NCBI RefSeq assembly: GCF_017982655.1
Contig: NZ_JABXYX010000033.1
Location: forward strand, 1 to 64,000
Length of the DNA stretch: 64,000 nt
Direction of reading: 5' to 3'
Source: Brasilonema sp. CT11
GTDB taxonomy: Bacteria; Cyanobacteriota; Cyanobacteriia; Cyanobacteriales; Nostocaceae
Positions 51,132 through 60,445 of this stretch are shown in pieces. How positions within the stretch are numbered: the stretch's first letter is position 1; each line of letters begins with the position of its first letter. Both the position numbers and the translations under genes were made by a program. A model generated the notes under the pieces. That model saw only the letters and a program-made list of their open reading frames with translations, ran no database searches and had not been told where the DNA came from.

Positions 51132-51605
51132 CTAACCAAAAACACTAGAAGTATTATTTTGAGCCAAATACTTAATAGTTTTAAATTCATTTTCTGTTAG
51201 GTAATGATAACTTTGTGGCGGTCTAAAGTCAGATAATTCCTCTCTTAAACGTGTTAATGTTACAGGCTGAGGTAAAAGCTGAACATTTTTTAAAAATATG
51301 CATACACTTAGAGAAGCACCTGCATAGTAAATATCAAATTCTTGGCGGCTGATTTCCGCTGTTTTACTGACTTGATTCCAAATTTTATTAAGGTCTTCCG
51401 GAAATTTCTGAATCGGAATTTCCAAAATACGATCTACTTCAAAATAGCCTATCAAAGCTTTTTGAGGAGACGAAGCGTAGACTAGCACTAAGTCATCCTT
51501 ATCTAATCGAGTACGAACTCGCCGCAGTTCTACTTTCTTATTACCGTCAAATATTTTTTGTGCATATTTAGGACGTATTGATAGTAACAGGATATTACTA
51601 GGCAT
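51132..51605 (-). CDS. ASCH-domain (PUA-like) protein
   Basis: A 157-residue protein starting MPSNILLLSIRPKYAQKIFD, with GNKKVELRRVR and DDLVLVYASSPQKALIGYF, the ASCH-fold signature (S-I-x-P-x-[YW]-A-x-x-I-F-x-G-x-K-x-x-E-x-R). ASCH/EVE proteins bind modified or unusual nucleotides or RNA. The C-terminal half holds LREELSDFRPPQSYHYLTEN. It lies between the GNAT-PIN-ASCH fusion (10-base gap) and the McrB gene (50-base gap), so all are probably one transcript. It may act as a specificity or antitoxin factor. Confidence 0.85.
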   Translation of the reverse strand: MPSNILLLSIRPKYAQKIFDGNKKVELRRVRTRLDKDDLVLVYASSPQKALIGYFEVDRILEIPIQKFPEDLNKIWNQVSKTAEISRQEFDIYYAGASLSVCIFLKNVQLLPQPVTLTRLREELSDFRPPQSYHYLTENEFKTIKYLAQNNTSSVFG

Positions 51606-51615
51606 TTTCTACCGT

Positions 51616-53733
51616 TCATATTTGATTTAATACACCTAAATTATACACTTTATTAAATAATTTTTGAGGAATTTTATAAGGTGATATAAGTAATAAATTT
51701 ACAGATGATAGTTCTTGAAGTTTCTTGAAGGTTACAGGTGAAGTGAATAACTCTATATCACTGAAACGAAGAGCCATAATATTTCCATCTTTATCTGTAT
51801 TTATCTTTAAAATATCACTGAACTTATACACTCCTAGTCGTTGGAAACGTTGATATAGCTCCTTAGGTTTACCAATGATGACTTCATCAAGACGAGAGCA
51901 GGCTCGAATTGCTTCTACTCCGCTGAATCCTTTACCTTTACCTTCCGTTTGTTTTCCACTGACATACCATAAAATTCGGCATGGCGCTTTTAATCCTCCA
52001 GAATTTTTAACTGATCTATAATAGACAGCTTCACGGTTGAAGGCAAGTTCAGGTTTAGCTCCAAATAACGTTTGGTTAGCTAATTCTTCATCGAATAAAT
52101 CCTTTGCCCATTTAGGTTGAATAGGAATAATAAACGTAGGAATCTCGGCATCAATAATTTTGGCTGGGAAAAGAAAGTGTTCAATATCTGCTGATGCTTG
52201 AACATCTGTGATTAAGGTTTCTGTATGAAGACTAGCGGCGATTTGCAGGCAAAATTTGTATTCTGATTCCATATCGGCTAGACTAGTGAGACGTGTTGAT
52301 AGCTGATATGCAGTTTCAGCAACTGCTAAGTTCACTTTCAGCCATCCATTATTTACTCGGACAAAAGCATCTTCAAGAATCGCCTTAATAACGGTTTCTT
52401 CTAAGTAAGAATCAGTGATTCTTGTAAATTGCCGACGTTCACGAGCAGAACGCAATATTGATCTGAAAATCAGATGGTGTGCAAGTGTGGCTGATAGAGT
52501 ATTGGAAACAATCCTTAGTATAGGAATTTCTAGCTCATAGCTTTTATGTTTACCATATACCACTAAAGCAAGAGGTAGATTTTCTTGTTCAAGAATGACA
52601 TAACACTCAAATTTTTCTGGTTCAGCAAGAAATCGCCGCAATTGCTGCTGAAATTCAGCCTTAGTTTCACCCTTGTTTACACAATGAAAATCATTTGTTA
52701 ATAAATATTCCTGTCCCCTTTGAACTGGTACTTGCTCCAGTCGAGTACCAGCCAATCTTACAGGCTGATAGTCAGGTTTTCGACGAAGCTCGTCTAGTTG
52801 AATAAGCAGGTTACTAGAACGAATAATTAATTTTCTAAAATTTTCATAAATTTCATCTGCTATATCTAATAATCGCTGTTCTTTAGTTACGAAAACCTGA
52901 GAATCTGAGGCAATGCCTCTGGCTAAATGGCGCAACTCTGGTTCAGGGAGAAATATACTTTTTTTCTGTAAAAATTCTCTTAACGATTCCAATAGGTTAT
53001 CTAACGTTTGACTTAGGCAGCGCAAGCGGGTAAAAGTATTTGCAAATTCGCGTTGACGTTTTCTTTCAGAGTCATCACTAATAAGATTTATTTGGTTAAA
53101 TATTTCATCAGTTATGCATAACTCTAATTCCGGAGCTAGCCAATCAGCCAACAGTAATTTTGATTCTTCACTATCAATACATTCATCTACAGATAAATCA
53201 AAGAAAATATTGACATCAATAACTACACAAAGTTTTGACTCAAGTTTATGCACATGAGCAGCAGAAAATAGATTTGGATGACCATGATCAAACCACCAAA
53301 ACGTAAGCAGCTTTCCATCCTTGCTCCTTCCCGGTTTATCATATTGGGGAACAAAACCTAAACTAGACCACATTTTTTCTAACCCATAATCACGGCGACA
53401 GCTTAAGCCAATCCCAGTATATTTTTCTTGAGTTCTTTCTTTAAGATAATCAACAAGTAGTTTCGCCACCCCCTTACCTCGATATAATGAATCAATGCAA
53501 AGATGAACAATGGTAATCCGATCATAGGAACACCGATACAACAGATAGCCAATACACCCCTTATCAGAATCAATAGCTCCAAGTATCTCGCCATTTGCAG
53601 CACGTTGCTCAAAAGCGCCTTTAGGAAACAAGCCAAGGGTTGCACGATTACGACGCCATAGTTCGATTACGGTTGGCAAATGTGGGGATTTATTGTTAAT
53701 AACTTCTTTTTTCAGATATATTTGTTCTGTCAA
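51616..53733 (-). CDS. GNAT–PIN–ASCH-like multidomain protein
   Basis: A 705-residue fusion. Residues 1-150 are a GNAT acetyltransferase (ITIVHLCIDSLYRGKGVAKL; YGLEKMWSSLGFVP). Residues 165-295 look like a PIN nuclease (CVVIDVNIFFDLSVDE, ITDEIFNQI, DSQVFVTKEQRLLD). Residues 330-490 resemble a degenerate second GNAT-like fold (YELEIPILRIVSNTLSATLA). Residues 555-690 resemble ASCH (IPTFIIPIQPKWAKDLFDEE; YYRSVKNSGG; RILWYVSG). It is the first gene of the operon that continues with a free ASCH protein and McrB/McrC. PIN plus GNAT modules are known toxins or effectors in TA and abortive-infection settings; this exact order is not familiar. Confidence 0.8.
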   Translation of the reverse strand: MTEQIYLKKEVINNKSPHLPTVIELWRRNRATLGLFPKGAFEQRAANGEILGAIDSDKGCIGYLLYRCSYDRITIVHLCIDSLYRGKGVAKLLVDYLKERTQEKYTGIGLSCRRDYGLEKMWSSLGFVPQYDKPGRSKDGKLLTFWWFDHGHPNLFSAAHVHKLESKLCVVIDVNIFFDLSVDECIDSEESKLLLADWLAPELELCITDEIFNQINLISDDSERKRQREFANTFTRLRCLSQTLDNLLESLREFLQKKSIFLPEPELRHLARGIASDSQVFVTKEQRLLDIADEIYENFRKLIIRSSNLLIQLDELRRKPDYQPVRLAGTRLEQVPVQRGQEYLLTNDFHCVNKGETKAEFQQQLRRFLAEPEKFECYVILEQENLPLALVVYGKHKSYELEIPILRIVSNTLSATLAHHLIFRSILRSARERRQFTRITDSYLEETVIKAILEDAFVRVNNGWLKVNLAVAETAYQLSTRLTSLADMESEYKFCLQIAASLHTETLITDVQASADIEHFLFPAKIIDAEIPTFIIPIQPKWAKDLFDEELANQTLFGAKPELAFNREAVYYRSVKNSGGLKAPCRILWYVSGKQTEGKGKGFSGVEAIRACSRLDEVIIGKPKELYQRFQRLGVYKFSDILKINTDKDGNIMALRFSDIELFTSPVTFKKLQELSSVNLLLISPYKIPQKLFNKVYNLGVLNQI

Positions 53734-53821
53734 TTTTTAATATCTCCTTGACTAAAAAAATAAGATTATTGCAAAAGTACTTGACGAATATAAGTGTCCT
53801 CCTCAGTACCTCTGCTATTCG

Positions 53822-54796
53822 TTAAATTACCCTTTTTCCCCCCAACATTTGCAACGCCAACAACCCAGCACCTAAAGCCGGTTCATATCGAGGAAAAATC
53901 ACTTTTGCGGAAGGAAACATCGTCAGAAGTGATGCAGCAAATCTCTCATGAATTCTCGATTTTCCTAGCCACACACTTCCAGTTGTCACGACTTCAAAAC
54001 GTTCGTCATGACTAAAAATTGCCGAAATAACTGTAGAAGTCGCTTTAACTAACTCCTTCGCAGCATCATCAATAATTCTCTGAGCAACTTCATCTCCGCA
54101 AGCTGCACTCCAATCAACAATAGGTGCCAAAGCAGCAATCTCTTTAACACCCCATCCCCTTCGATAAATAACTTCAATTAAATCTTCTATAGTTGCAAGT
54201 TCAAGAGACTGTTTGAACGCTTCAACAAGACTTGTTGACATTTCCCTTCCATCATAAGCTTTTAATACTGCTTGCATACCACTAACAGCAATTTGATAAG
54301 CGCTACCTTCATCTCCTAAAAGATAGCCCCAACCGCCAACTCGTTTTGTCTGTCCATTATGATTTCGCCCAAAAACTATAGAACCAGTACCTGCTGCAAC
54401 TACAATTCCTACGGGATAACCAACTCCCCCTACTAAAGCAATCAAAGCATCATGACAAATGATAATATTAGATGCAGATAATTCCCAAGTTATAGGAAGC
54501 AAGCTGCTATTTTGTAATTCTTGTACTATACCTTTTACGACCTCGATATCTTCTGGACGACCTACACCTGCTAGCCCAATGCAAATCGCTTCAATTTTAA
54601 TATTATCTGTTAACTTTTGTGCTTCAACGACGGCAGTATAAATTGCAGACTTAATTGACTGTAGTGTTGCTTCTGTGCCTATACTTTGATAATTAGATGC
54701 TCCTGCTTCACCACGACCAAGTACTTTAGTTGTATCATCCATTAAAATACAAACTGTTTTGGTTCCGCCGCCATCGATTCCTAGAACGTAACTCAT
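53822..54796 (-). CDS. BadF/BadG-type N-acetylglucosamine (amino-sugar) kinase
   Basis: A 324-residue kinase of the ASKHA fold. The N-terminal phosphate loop is YVLGIDGGGTKTVCILMDD (residues 3-21), with GRGEAGASNYQSIG near residues 32-45, GVGYPVGIVVAAGTGSIVFG near 120, and RVGGWGYLLGDEGSAYQI near 145, the hallmarks of eukaryotic-type NAGK/bacterial MurK-like kinases. The ATG at 54794-54796 is chosen since the longer frame to 54889 lies in a palindromic repeat. An AmpG-like permease gene lies upstream on the same strand, so it probably phosphorylates GlcNAc or MurNAc salvaged from peptidoglycan. Confidence 0.87.
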   Translation of the reverse strand: MSYVLGIDGGGTKTVCILMDDTTKVLGRGEAGASNYQSIGTEATLQSIKSAIYTAVVEAQKLTDNIKIEAICIGLAGVGRPEDIEVVKGIVQELQNSSLLPITWELSASNIIICHDALIALVGGVGYPVGIVVAAGTGSIVFGRNHNGQTKRVGGWGYLLGDEGSAYQIAVSGMQAVLKAYDGREMSTSLVEAFKQSLELATIEDLIEVIYRRGWGVKEIAALAPIVDWSAACGDEVAQRIIDDAAKELVKATSTVISAIFSHDERFEVVTTGSVWLGKSRIHERFAASLLTMFPSAKVIFPRYEPALGAGLLALQMLGGKRVI

Positions 54797-54835
54797 ATAG
54801 CAGTTCTCGTTTGCATGAAGTACATTTTTCAACCT

Positions 54836-54945
54836 CACCACGCCAGGTGCCTCAAGTCGGGGAACCCGCCCACGGCACTGGCTCCCCAACCCCTCTCCTT
54901 ACTAAGGAGAGGGGAGCGTTTGCGTCAGCAAATGCGGGGTGAGGT
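54836..54945. repeat. Palindromic dispersed repeats
   Basis: CACGCCAGGTGCCTCAAGTC, GGGGAACCCGCCCACGGCAC and TGGCTCCCC at 54838-54890, then the AACCCCTCTCCTTACTAAGG / AGAGGGG hairpin with GCGTTTGCGTCAGCAAATGC to about 54945. The same families occur at 9820, 38616 and 56501. Confidence 0.75.
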
Positions 54946-54999
54946 GACGACTGTATTGCACTGAAGATGACTTGATATATCAGTGTTGCTCTATTTTTG

Positions 55000-55143
55000 G
55001 GGAGCATCCCAAATGTAAAAACATAGCTTGTCATTGCGAGCGGAACGAAGTGAAGCGTGGCAATCGCAAGATATGAGATTGCTTCATTCCGCTTCGCTTC
55101 ATTCGCAATGACAAACAGGTTTTTACAAAATTGGGATGTTCCC
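55000..55143. repeat. MITE-like fold-back element
   Basis: The left end GGGAGCATCCCAAATGTAAA and the inverse of the right end (GGGAACATCCCAATTTTGTA) match over about 45 bases, including GTAAAAAC and TTGTCATTGCG. The centre contains GAACGAAGTGAAGCGTGGCA and GCTTCATTCCGCTTCGCTTC, a palindromic repeat of the widespread CATTGCGAG type. No coding capacity. It lies between the kinase and permease genes. Confidence 0.75.
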
Positions 55144-55201
55144 AATAATTTTCTATTGTATCAACGTTCATCTATACTTATCTAGAATAGCAATTTATAG
55201 C

Positions 55202-56476
55202 TTAACTTGATTGACGACTGTTCTCTTCGTCTAAAGGAAGAAAACATAGAGTTATCATACCGGGAATTGTGAGTAAACAGACTAATATAAAGAATAATGG
55301 ATATCCAACTTTTTCTTGAATATAACCGCTGATTAATCCAGGTAACATCATACCTAATGCCATAATTCCTGTAGATATGGCAAAATGAGAAGTTTTGTAT
55401 TGACCTTTGCAAATATACATTAGATAAACGCTAAAAGCTGTGAATCCAAAACCATACCCAAGTTGCTCTAATGAAACTAAGAGATAGACTAATGCAAGTG
55501 AGGGTTTGGCATAAGCCATATATACATAAAATATATCAGGTAAGTTCAAAGCTAAAGCCATAGGAAATAGACTCTTTCTTAATCCATATTTGGAAATAAC
55601 AAACCCTCCTAAGATACCTCCGACAATTAGGGAAATGACCCCAAAAGTACCGTAGACTAAACCGACTTCCGATGTCGATAGTCCCAAACCTCCTACTTCT
55701 GGTTTATCTAATAAAAATAACGAGGCTAATTTAACTAGCATTGCTTCAGCAAATCGGTAAAGCAAGATAAATGCTATAATATTTATTATTTTATATTGTT
55801 TAAAATATGAACCGATAACATTCCAAAAAGGTAGTCTGTTTATTGCTGTTTGTGATTGGTGTTGAGAATCAGACTCAGCCGAAGGTAGAATAAGTTGATG
55901 GAAAATAAACAGTATTGCCAAAACTAAAGCTGAAAAACCAAGAGCAATAGTCCAGCTTAAAGGAGTATTTTTCAGAGATAATTCAAGCTGACCAGCTAAA
56001 AACACTAAAAATCCTGAACCGAAGATAACGGCAAGGCGATAAAAAAGTGAACGAACACCAGAAAAGAATGCTTGCTGTGCTGGATTTAGACTTAATAGAT
56101 AGAAACCATCAGTAGCAATGTCATAAGTTGCAGAAATAAATGCTCCTATGGTCAATGCTGCAAGGGAGATAAAAAAGAAATTTGGTAACTGTAAAGAAAA
56201 GGCTACCAAACCCAAACAAGAAAACATTGCAAATTGGCTGGCAAGAATCCATGTTCTTTTGGTTGAGTAAATATCAACAATAGGTGCCCACAACATTTTG
56301 ATGACCCAAGGGAGGTAAAGAAAACTCGTCCACAAGGCAATTTGAGTATTATTTATTCCGAGTTTTTTGTAGAAAATGACAGAAACTGTGTTGATGATGA
56401 CGTAAGGTACGCCAGAGGTAAAGTATAAGGTAGGGATGAAAGTCCAAGGGGAACGGGACATTGTTAGATTTTTCAT
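55202..56476 (-). CDS. AmpG-like MFS permease
   Basis: A 424-residue inner-membrane protein with 12 predicted helices. The N-terminus YFTSGVPYVIINTVSVIFYK, then LWTSFLYLPWVIKMLWAPIV, is the pattern of AmpG/PAT-type MFS transporters (muropeptide or acetyl-CoA importers). Downstream landmarks: SATYDIATDGFYLLSL near residue 129 and YGFGFTAFSVYLMYICKG near residue 365. It is followed, after a MITE-like element, by an amino-sugar kinase, suggesting import of wall sugars for recycling. The start may be at 56476 or at the Met 5 codons later. Confidence 0.83.
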   Translation of the reverse strand: MKNLTMSRSPWTFIPTLYFTSGVPYVIINTVSVIFYKKLGINNTQIALWTSFLYLPWVIKMLWAPIVDIYSTKRTWILASQFAMFSCLGLVAFSLQLPNFFFISLAALTIGAFISATYDIATDGFYLLSLNPAQQAFFSGVRSLFYRLAVIFGSGFLVFLAGQLELSLKNTPLSWTIALGFSALVLAILFIFHQLILPSAESDSQHQSQTAINRLPFWNVIGSYFKQYKIINIIAFILLYRFAEAMLVKLASLFLLDKPEVGGLGLSTSEVGLVYGTFGVISLIVGGILGGFVISKYGLRKSLFPMALALNLPDIFYVYMAYAKPSLALVYLLVSLEQLGYGFGFTAFSVYLMYICKGQYKTSHFAISTGIMALGMMLPGLISGYIQEKVGYPLFFILVCLLTIPGMITLCFLPLDEENSRQSS

Positions 56477-56486
56477 TGGCTGAATT

Positions 56487-57033
56487 AACGAACCGCCAAG
56501 ACGAGGCAGTGCGTTGCGGGGGTTCCCCCCCGTTGTAGCACCTGCCGTGCCAAGAGCGCCAAGAGAAGATTAAGAGAGGATGATGCGTTTGATACCTTGT
56601 TTGAGGATAGGGACATTGAAGTTGATGAGAAGACCGAGGGGACAGTTGGTCATTTTCAGATAAGAGATGACTTGGGATTCGTGGATGGGGGCTAGGTTCT
56701 CAACAGCTTTCAATTCAACAATCAAGACATCACCAACCAGAAAATCTAATTTACCTTCACCGACGGAATGCCCTTTATAATTTACACTTACTGGATGTTG
56801 AGACATATAAGGTATCCCACGCATCCGAAATTCCACCTCTAAAGCCTCCTGATAAACCGACTCCAAAAACCCCGCACCCAACACCCGATGTACCTCAATC
56901 GCCGCCCCAATCACAGCATACGCTAAGCTATCCACCTCCTCACTTGGCTCTCTTTTCTTGGCGTTCTTGGCACGGCAGGTGCTACAACGGGGGGGAACCC
57001 CCGCAACGCACTGCCTCGTCTTGGCGGTTCGTT
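56487..57033. mobile_element. Gene cassette boxed by 83-bp inverted repeats
   Basis: 56487-56569 and 56951-57033 are inverse copies with two mismatches. Each arm is an ACCGCCAAG repeat interrupted by a palindromic unit (GAGGCAGTGCGTTGCGGGGG / TTCCCCCCCGTTGTAGCACC); GCCAAG is found on both sides of that unit. Between the arms lies exactly one gene, the GxxExxY protein, whose stop codon touches the left arm. It looks like a repeat-bounded unit with no transposase. Confidence 0.65.
56570..56935 (-). CDS. GxxExxY protein
   Basis: A ~121-residue protein of the GxxExxY family: [20 protein letters not shown], then [20 protein letters not shown] (the G-x-x-E-x-x-Y motif GFLESVY), [20 protein letters not shown] and [20 protein letters not shown]. 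The D…(I/V)ELK pattern suggests a PD-(D/E)xK-type fold. Function is unknown; the family is widespread and patchy. No ATG lies at the expected place: GTG at 56933-56935 is the closest fit, while the frame stays open through the repeat to an ATG at 57101-57103, overlapping the valS start on the other strand. The repeat may have replaced the native 5' end. Confidence 0.78.
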   Translation of the reverse strand: MDSLAYAVIGAAIEVHRVLGAGFLESVYQEALEVEFRMRGIPYMSQHPVSVNYKGHSVGEGKLDFLVGDVLIVELKAVENLAPIHESQVISYLKMTNCPLGLLINFNVPILKQGIKRIILS

Positions 57034-57101
57034 TCCATAAAACACTCCTTAACCCTGTGGCAAAATTTATAAAAGTCCTTCCACAGTATCCTTTTCCCAG
57101 C

Positions 57102-59825
57102 ATGATCGCATCAAATATTAACCTTCCTAGTCTTTACGAACCCTTCTCCACTGAAGCCAAGTGGCAAAAATTTTGGGAAGAAAACCAACTCTACAAAGCT
57201 GATCCCAACAAAGGTGGCGAATCTTACTGTATCGTGATCCCGCCACCCAACGTTACGGGCAGCTTGCACATGGGACACGCTTTTGAAAGTTCGCTGATTG
57301 ACACCCTTGTGCGTTATCACCGGATGAAGGGATACAATACTCTGTGGCTTCCCGGAACTGACCACGCCAGCATCGCTGTGCAAACAATTCTGGAAAAGCA
57401 ACTCAAAAAAGAAGGTAAAACTCGCTACGATTTGGGACGCGAGAAATTTTTAGAACGCGCTTGGCGGTGGAAGGCTGAATCTGGAGGAGCGATTGTTCAT
57501 CAATTGCGACGCTTGGGTGTCTCGGTTGATTGGTCGCGAGAACGCTTTACGATGGATGAGGACTTATCCAAAGCGGTGTTGGAAGCTTTTGTCCGACTTT
57601 ACGAGGAAGGTTTAATTTATCGTGGCGAGTACCTGGTCAACTGGTGTCCGGCTTCCCAATCTGCAGTGTCGGATGTGGAGGTGGAAAATCAGGAGGTCAA
57701 TGGGAATCTTTGGCATTTCCGCTATCCTCTTACGGATGGTTCTGGTGATATTGAGGTGGCGACGACTCGACCAGAAACGATGTTGGGTGATACTGGAGTG
57801 GCCGTAAATCCCAATGATGATAGATATAAGCACCTGATTGGGAAAACCGTAACTCTACCAATTATGAATCGGGAAATTCCGATTATTGCCGATGAGTTTG
57901 TTGACCCCAGTTTTGGCACAGGTTGTGTGAAGATAACTCCAGCACATGATCCTAATGACTTTGAAATGGGCAAGCGTCACAATCTGCCGTTGATCAATAT
58001 TATGAATAAGGACGGCACTTTGAATGAAAATGCTGGTTCGTTTCAAGGACAAGACCGCTTTGTTGCTAGAAAGAATGTGGTTTCTCGTCTAGAGACTGAC
58101 GGGTTTTTGGTGAAGGTGGAGGATTATAAGCATACTGTTCCTTATAGCGATCGCGGTAAAGTTCCCATTGAACCCCTCCTCTCGACTCAGTGGTTTGTCA
58201 AAATTCGTCCTCTAGCAGATAATGCGCTAGAATTTCTCGACCAAAAGAACTCCCCAGAGTTTGTCCCCCAACGCTGGACAAAGGTGTATCGTGATTGGCT
58301 GGTGAAGCTGAAAGATTGGTGTATCTCTCGTCAACTGTGGTGGGGACACCAAATCCCTGCTTGGTATGCGGTGAGTGAAACAGGCGGAGAAATCACTGAC
58401 AATACACCGTTTGTTGTGGCGAAGTCTGAGGCAGAAGCACAGGAGAAATTAAACGCGCAATTTGGCGAAAATGTCAAGATAGAACAAGACCCAGATGTCT
58501 TGGATACCTGGTTTTCTTCGGGACTCTGGCCTTTCTCTACTTTGGGCTGGCCGGATAATACCCCAGATTTGGCAACCTACTATCCTAACACTACCCTTGT
58601 CACAGGTTTTGATATCATCTTTTTCTGGGTTGCCAGAATGACAATGATGGGTGGGCATTTGACAGGGCAAATGCCGTTTAAAGATGTTTACATCCACGGG
58701 TTGGTATTGGATGAAAATGGCAAGAAGCAGTCTAAGAGTGCTGGTACTGGCATCGATCCGTTGTTGCTGATTGACAAATACGGTACTGATGCCTTGCGTT
58801 ATACCTTGATTAAGGAAGTCGCAGGGGCAGGGCAAAATATCCGCTTGGAGTACAATCGCAAAACGGATGAGTCGTCATCGGTGGAAGCATCCCGGAATTT
58901 TGCGAACAAGTTGTGGAATGCGGCGCGGTTTGTGATGATGAATTTGGATGGGCAAACGCCGCAACAACTGGGAAAACCAAGCGTCAGTGAGTTAAGTGAC
59001 TGTTGGATTCTCTCTCGCTACTACCAAGTTGTTAAACAAACTAATAACTATATCGACAACTATGGATTAGGAGAAGCCGCAAAGGGACTTTACGACTTTA
59101 TCTGGGGCGACTTCTGCGATTGGTATATTGAACTTGTTAAATCTCGTCTCCAGAAGGATTCGGAACCCTCGTCTCGTCGCACTGCACAACAAACTCTTGC
59201 GTATGTGCTGGAAGGAATTTTGAAATTACTTCATCCTTTCATGCCTCATATTACCGAGGAGATTTGGCAAACTTTCACGCAACAAGGTGAGGATTCCAAG
59301 CAAAGTTTATCTTTACAATCTTACCCGGAAGCTGAGATAAACTTAATTGATCCCACTCTGGAGGAACAGTTTGAACTGCTGTTTGGTATCATTCGTACAA
59401 TCCGTAATTTGCGAGCGGAAGCGGATGTTAAACCGGCGATAAAAGTAACGGTGAATTTGCAAACTGAAAGCGAGAATGAACGCCAAATTTTCACAACTGG
59501 ACAGTCTTATATTAAAGATTTGGCAAAGGTTGAGAATTTAGTCTTTGCTGGTGAGCAAAATAAAGAAACGTTCGCTGACGTTGTTGGTACTGTACAAGTG
59601 CTACTTCCCCTTGCTGGCGTTGCTGATATCAGCGTGCTGCGAGCCAAAATAGAAAAACGCTTGAGCAAGATAGAAGGAGAAATAAAACCTCTGAACAATA
59701 GGTTAAATAATCCTAATTTTGTACAACAAGCACGACCAGACGTGGTAGAAGGAGCAAGGAATGCTTTAGCAGAGGCTGAAAAACAAGCAGAAATTTTGCG
59801 CGATCGCCTACGTAGGTTAGCATAG
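57102..59825 (+). CDS. valS: Valyl-tRNA synthetase
   Basis: A 907-residue class I synthetase. The HIGH motif is [16 protein letters not shown] near residues 44-59. The editing (CP1) domain has [17 protein letters not shown] near residue 222. [13 protein letters not shown] near residue 410 and the KMSKS loop (here [13 protein letters not shown]) near residue 543 follow, then the anticodon domain and the C-terminal coiled coil ([20 protein letters not shown]) typical of ValRS. ATG at 57102 begins the conserved [15 protein letters not shown]; the longer frame upstream passes through a palindromic repeat and is rejected. It is divergent from the GxxExxY cassette. Confidence 0.96.
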   Translation: MIASNINLPSLYEPFSTEAKWQKFWEENQLYKADPNKGGESYCIVIPPPNVTGSLHMGHAFESSLIDTLVRYHRMKGYNTLWLPGTDHASIAVQTILEKQLKKEGKTRYDLGREKFLERAWRWKAESGGAIVHQLRRLGVSVDWSRERFTMDEDLSKAVLEAFVRLYEEGLIYRGEYLVNWCPASQSAVSDVEVENQEVNGNLWHFRYPLTDGSGDIEVATTRPETMLGDTGVAVNPNDDRYKHLIGKTVTLPIMNREIPIIADEFVDPSFGTGCVKITPAHDPNDFEMGKRHNLPLINIMNKDGTLNENAGSFQGQDRFVARKNVVSRLETDGFLVKVEDYKHTVPYSDRGKVPIEPLLSTQWFVKIRPLADNALEFLDQKNSPEFVPQRWTKVYRDWLVKLKDWCISRQLWWGHQIPAWYAVSETGGEITDNTPFVVAKSEAEAQEKLNAQFGENVKIEQDPDVLDTWFSSGLWPFSTLGWPDNTPDLATYYPNTTLVTGFDIIFFWVARMTMMGGHLTGQMPFKDVYIHGLVLDENGKKQSKSAGTGIDPLLLIDKYGTDALRYTLIKEVAGAGQNIRLEYNRKTDESSSVEASRNFANKLWNAARFVMMNLDGQTPQQLGKPSVSELSDCWILSRYYQVVKQTNNYIDNYGLGEAAKGLYDFIWGDFCDWYIELVKSRLQKDSEPSSRRTAQQTLAYVLEGILKLLHPFMPHITEEIWQTFTQQGEDSKQSLSLQSYPEAEINLIDPTLEEQFELLFGIIRTIRNLRAEADVKPAIKVTVNLQTESENERQIFTTGQSYIKDLAKVENLVFAGEQNKETFADVVGTVQVLLPLAGVADISVLRAKIEKRLSKIEGEIKPLNNRLNNPNFVQQARPDVVEGARNALAEAEKQAEILRDRLRRLA

Positions 59826-59861
59826 TTCCGAGGGATTATTTATAGTTCCGAGGGATTATTT
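59822..59861. repeat. 20-bp tandem duplication across the valS stop codon
   Basis: ATAGTTCCGAGGGATTATTT occurs twice without a gap (59822-59841 and 59842-59861); the first copy contains the TAG stop of valS. Confidence 0.9.
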
Positions 59862-59977
59862 AATGTTAGTTGTTAGTAGTTACTTATATAAAAGTATTCT
59901 TAACTACTAACCACTAGCTATTCAAGAAATTATACTATCTTTATGTATTAAGTGTACAAAAACAGACATAAAATTAT

Positions 59978-60421
59978 ATGCTGTATCTAGCCCAAGTGCA
60001 TAAAAACGAATTTTTAAATCAGGTTCAGTTGCGATTATTAGCACGTGAGGAAGCTGAAAATATGTGGTCACTTATTCCAGAAGAAGCTTTGATTCTTTTG
60101 GGCAAGGGCAAATTTTTAGCTGAGAACTTACTCGTTTTAGTAGAACTTTCGCCCGCAGGGGATATAGAAAGATTGGAAAATGCCACAAATTGGGTGCTAA
60201 ATTTGGTGAAAGTTTACCTAACCACTGGTATTACTCCAGAATTTTTGCGACAGGAAGCTGATCGAGCAGAAGAGTGGCGACAAAATCTAACGTTGCAAAA
60301 TCAAGATTTAGCACGTCGTTCATTAGAATTGGAAGCCCGTAGAGAACAAATTCAAGCCTTAGAAGAAAGTTTGAAACGAGAGAAAAGCGGCGTTCAAAAA
60401 GAAGAGAGCGCTAGCTCTTAG
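59978..60421 (+). CDS. Conserved hypothetical cyanobacterial protein with coiled-coil tail
   Basis: A 147-residue soluble protein. Residues 1-90 form a helical domain (MLYLAQVHKNEFLNQVQLRL; PEEALILLGKGKFLAENLLV; WVLNLVKVYLTTGITPEFLR). Residues 91-140 are a charged coiled coil (EAEEWRQNL-like; ELEARREQIQALEESLKREK). Family function is unknown. It follows valS by about 150 bases on the same strand and converges with the potD-like gene. Confidence 0.7.
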   Translation: MLYLAQVHKNEFLNQVQLRLLAREEAENMWSLIPEEALILLGKGKFLAENLLVLVELSPAGDIERLENATNWVLNLVKVYLTTGITPEFLRQEADRAEEWRQNLTLQNQDLARRSLELEARREQIQALEESLKREKSGVQKEESASS

Positions 60422-60445
60422 ATTTTAGATCACAGCCTCAGCATC

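Noticed and set aside
54852-55145. Minus-strand frame of 97 codons
   Set aside because: It runs through a palindromic repeat and a MITE-like fold-back element; not protein-like.
56958-57101. N-terminal extension of ValRS
   Set aside because: It is encoded by a palindromic repeat arm; the conserved protein begins at the ATG at 57102.
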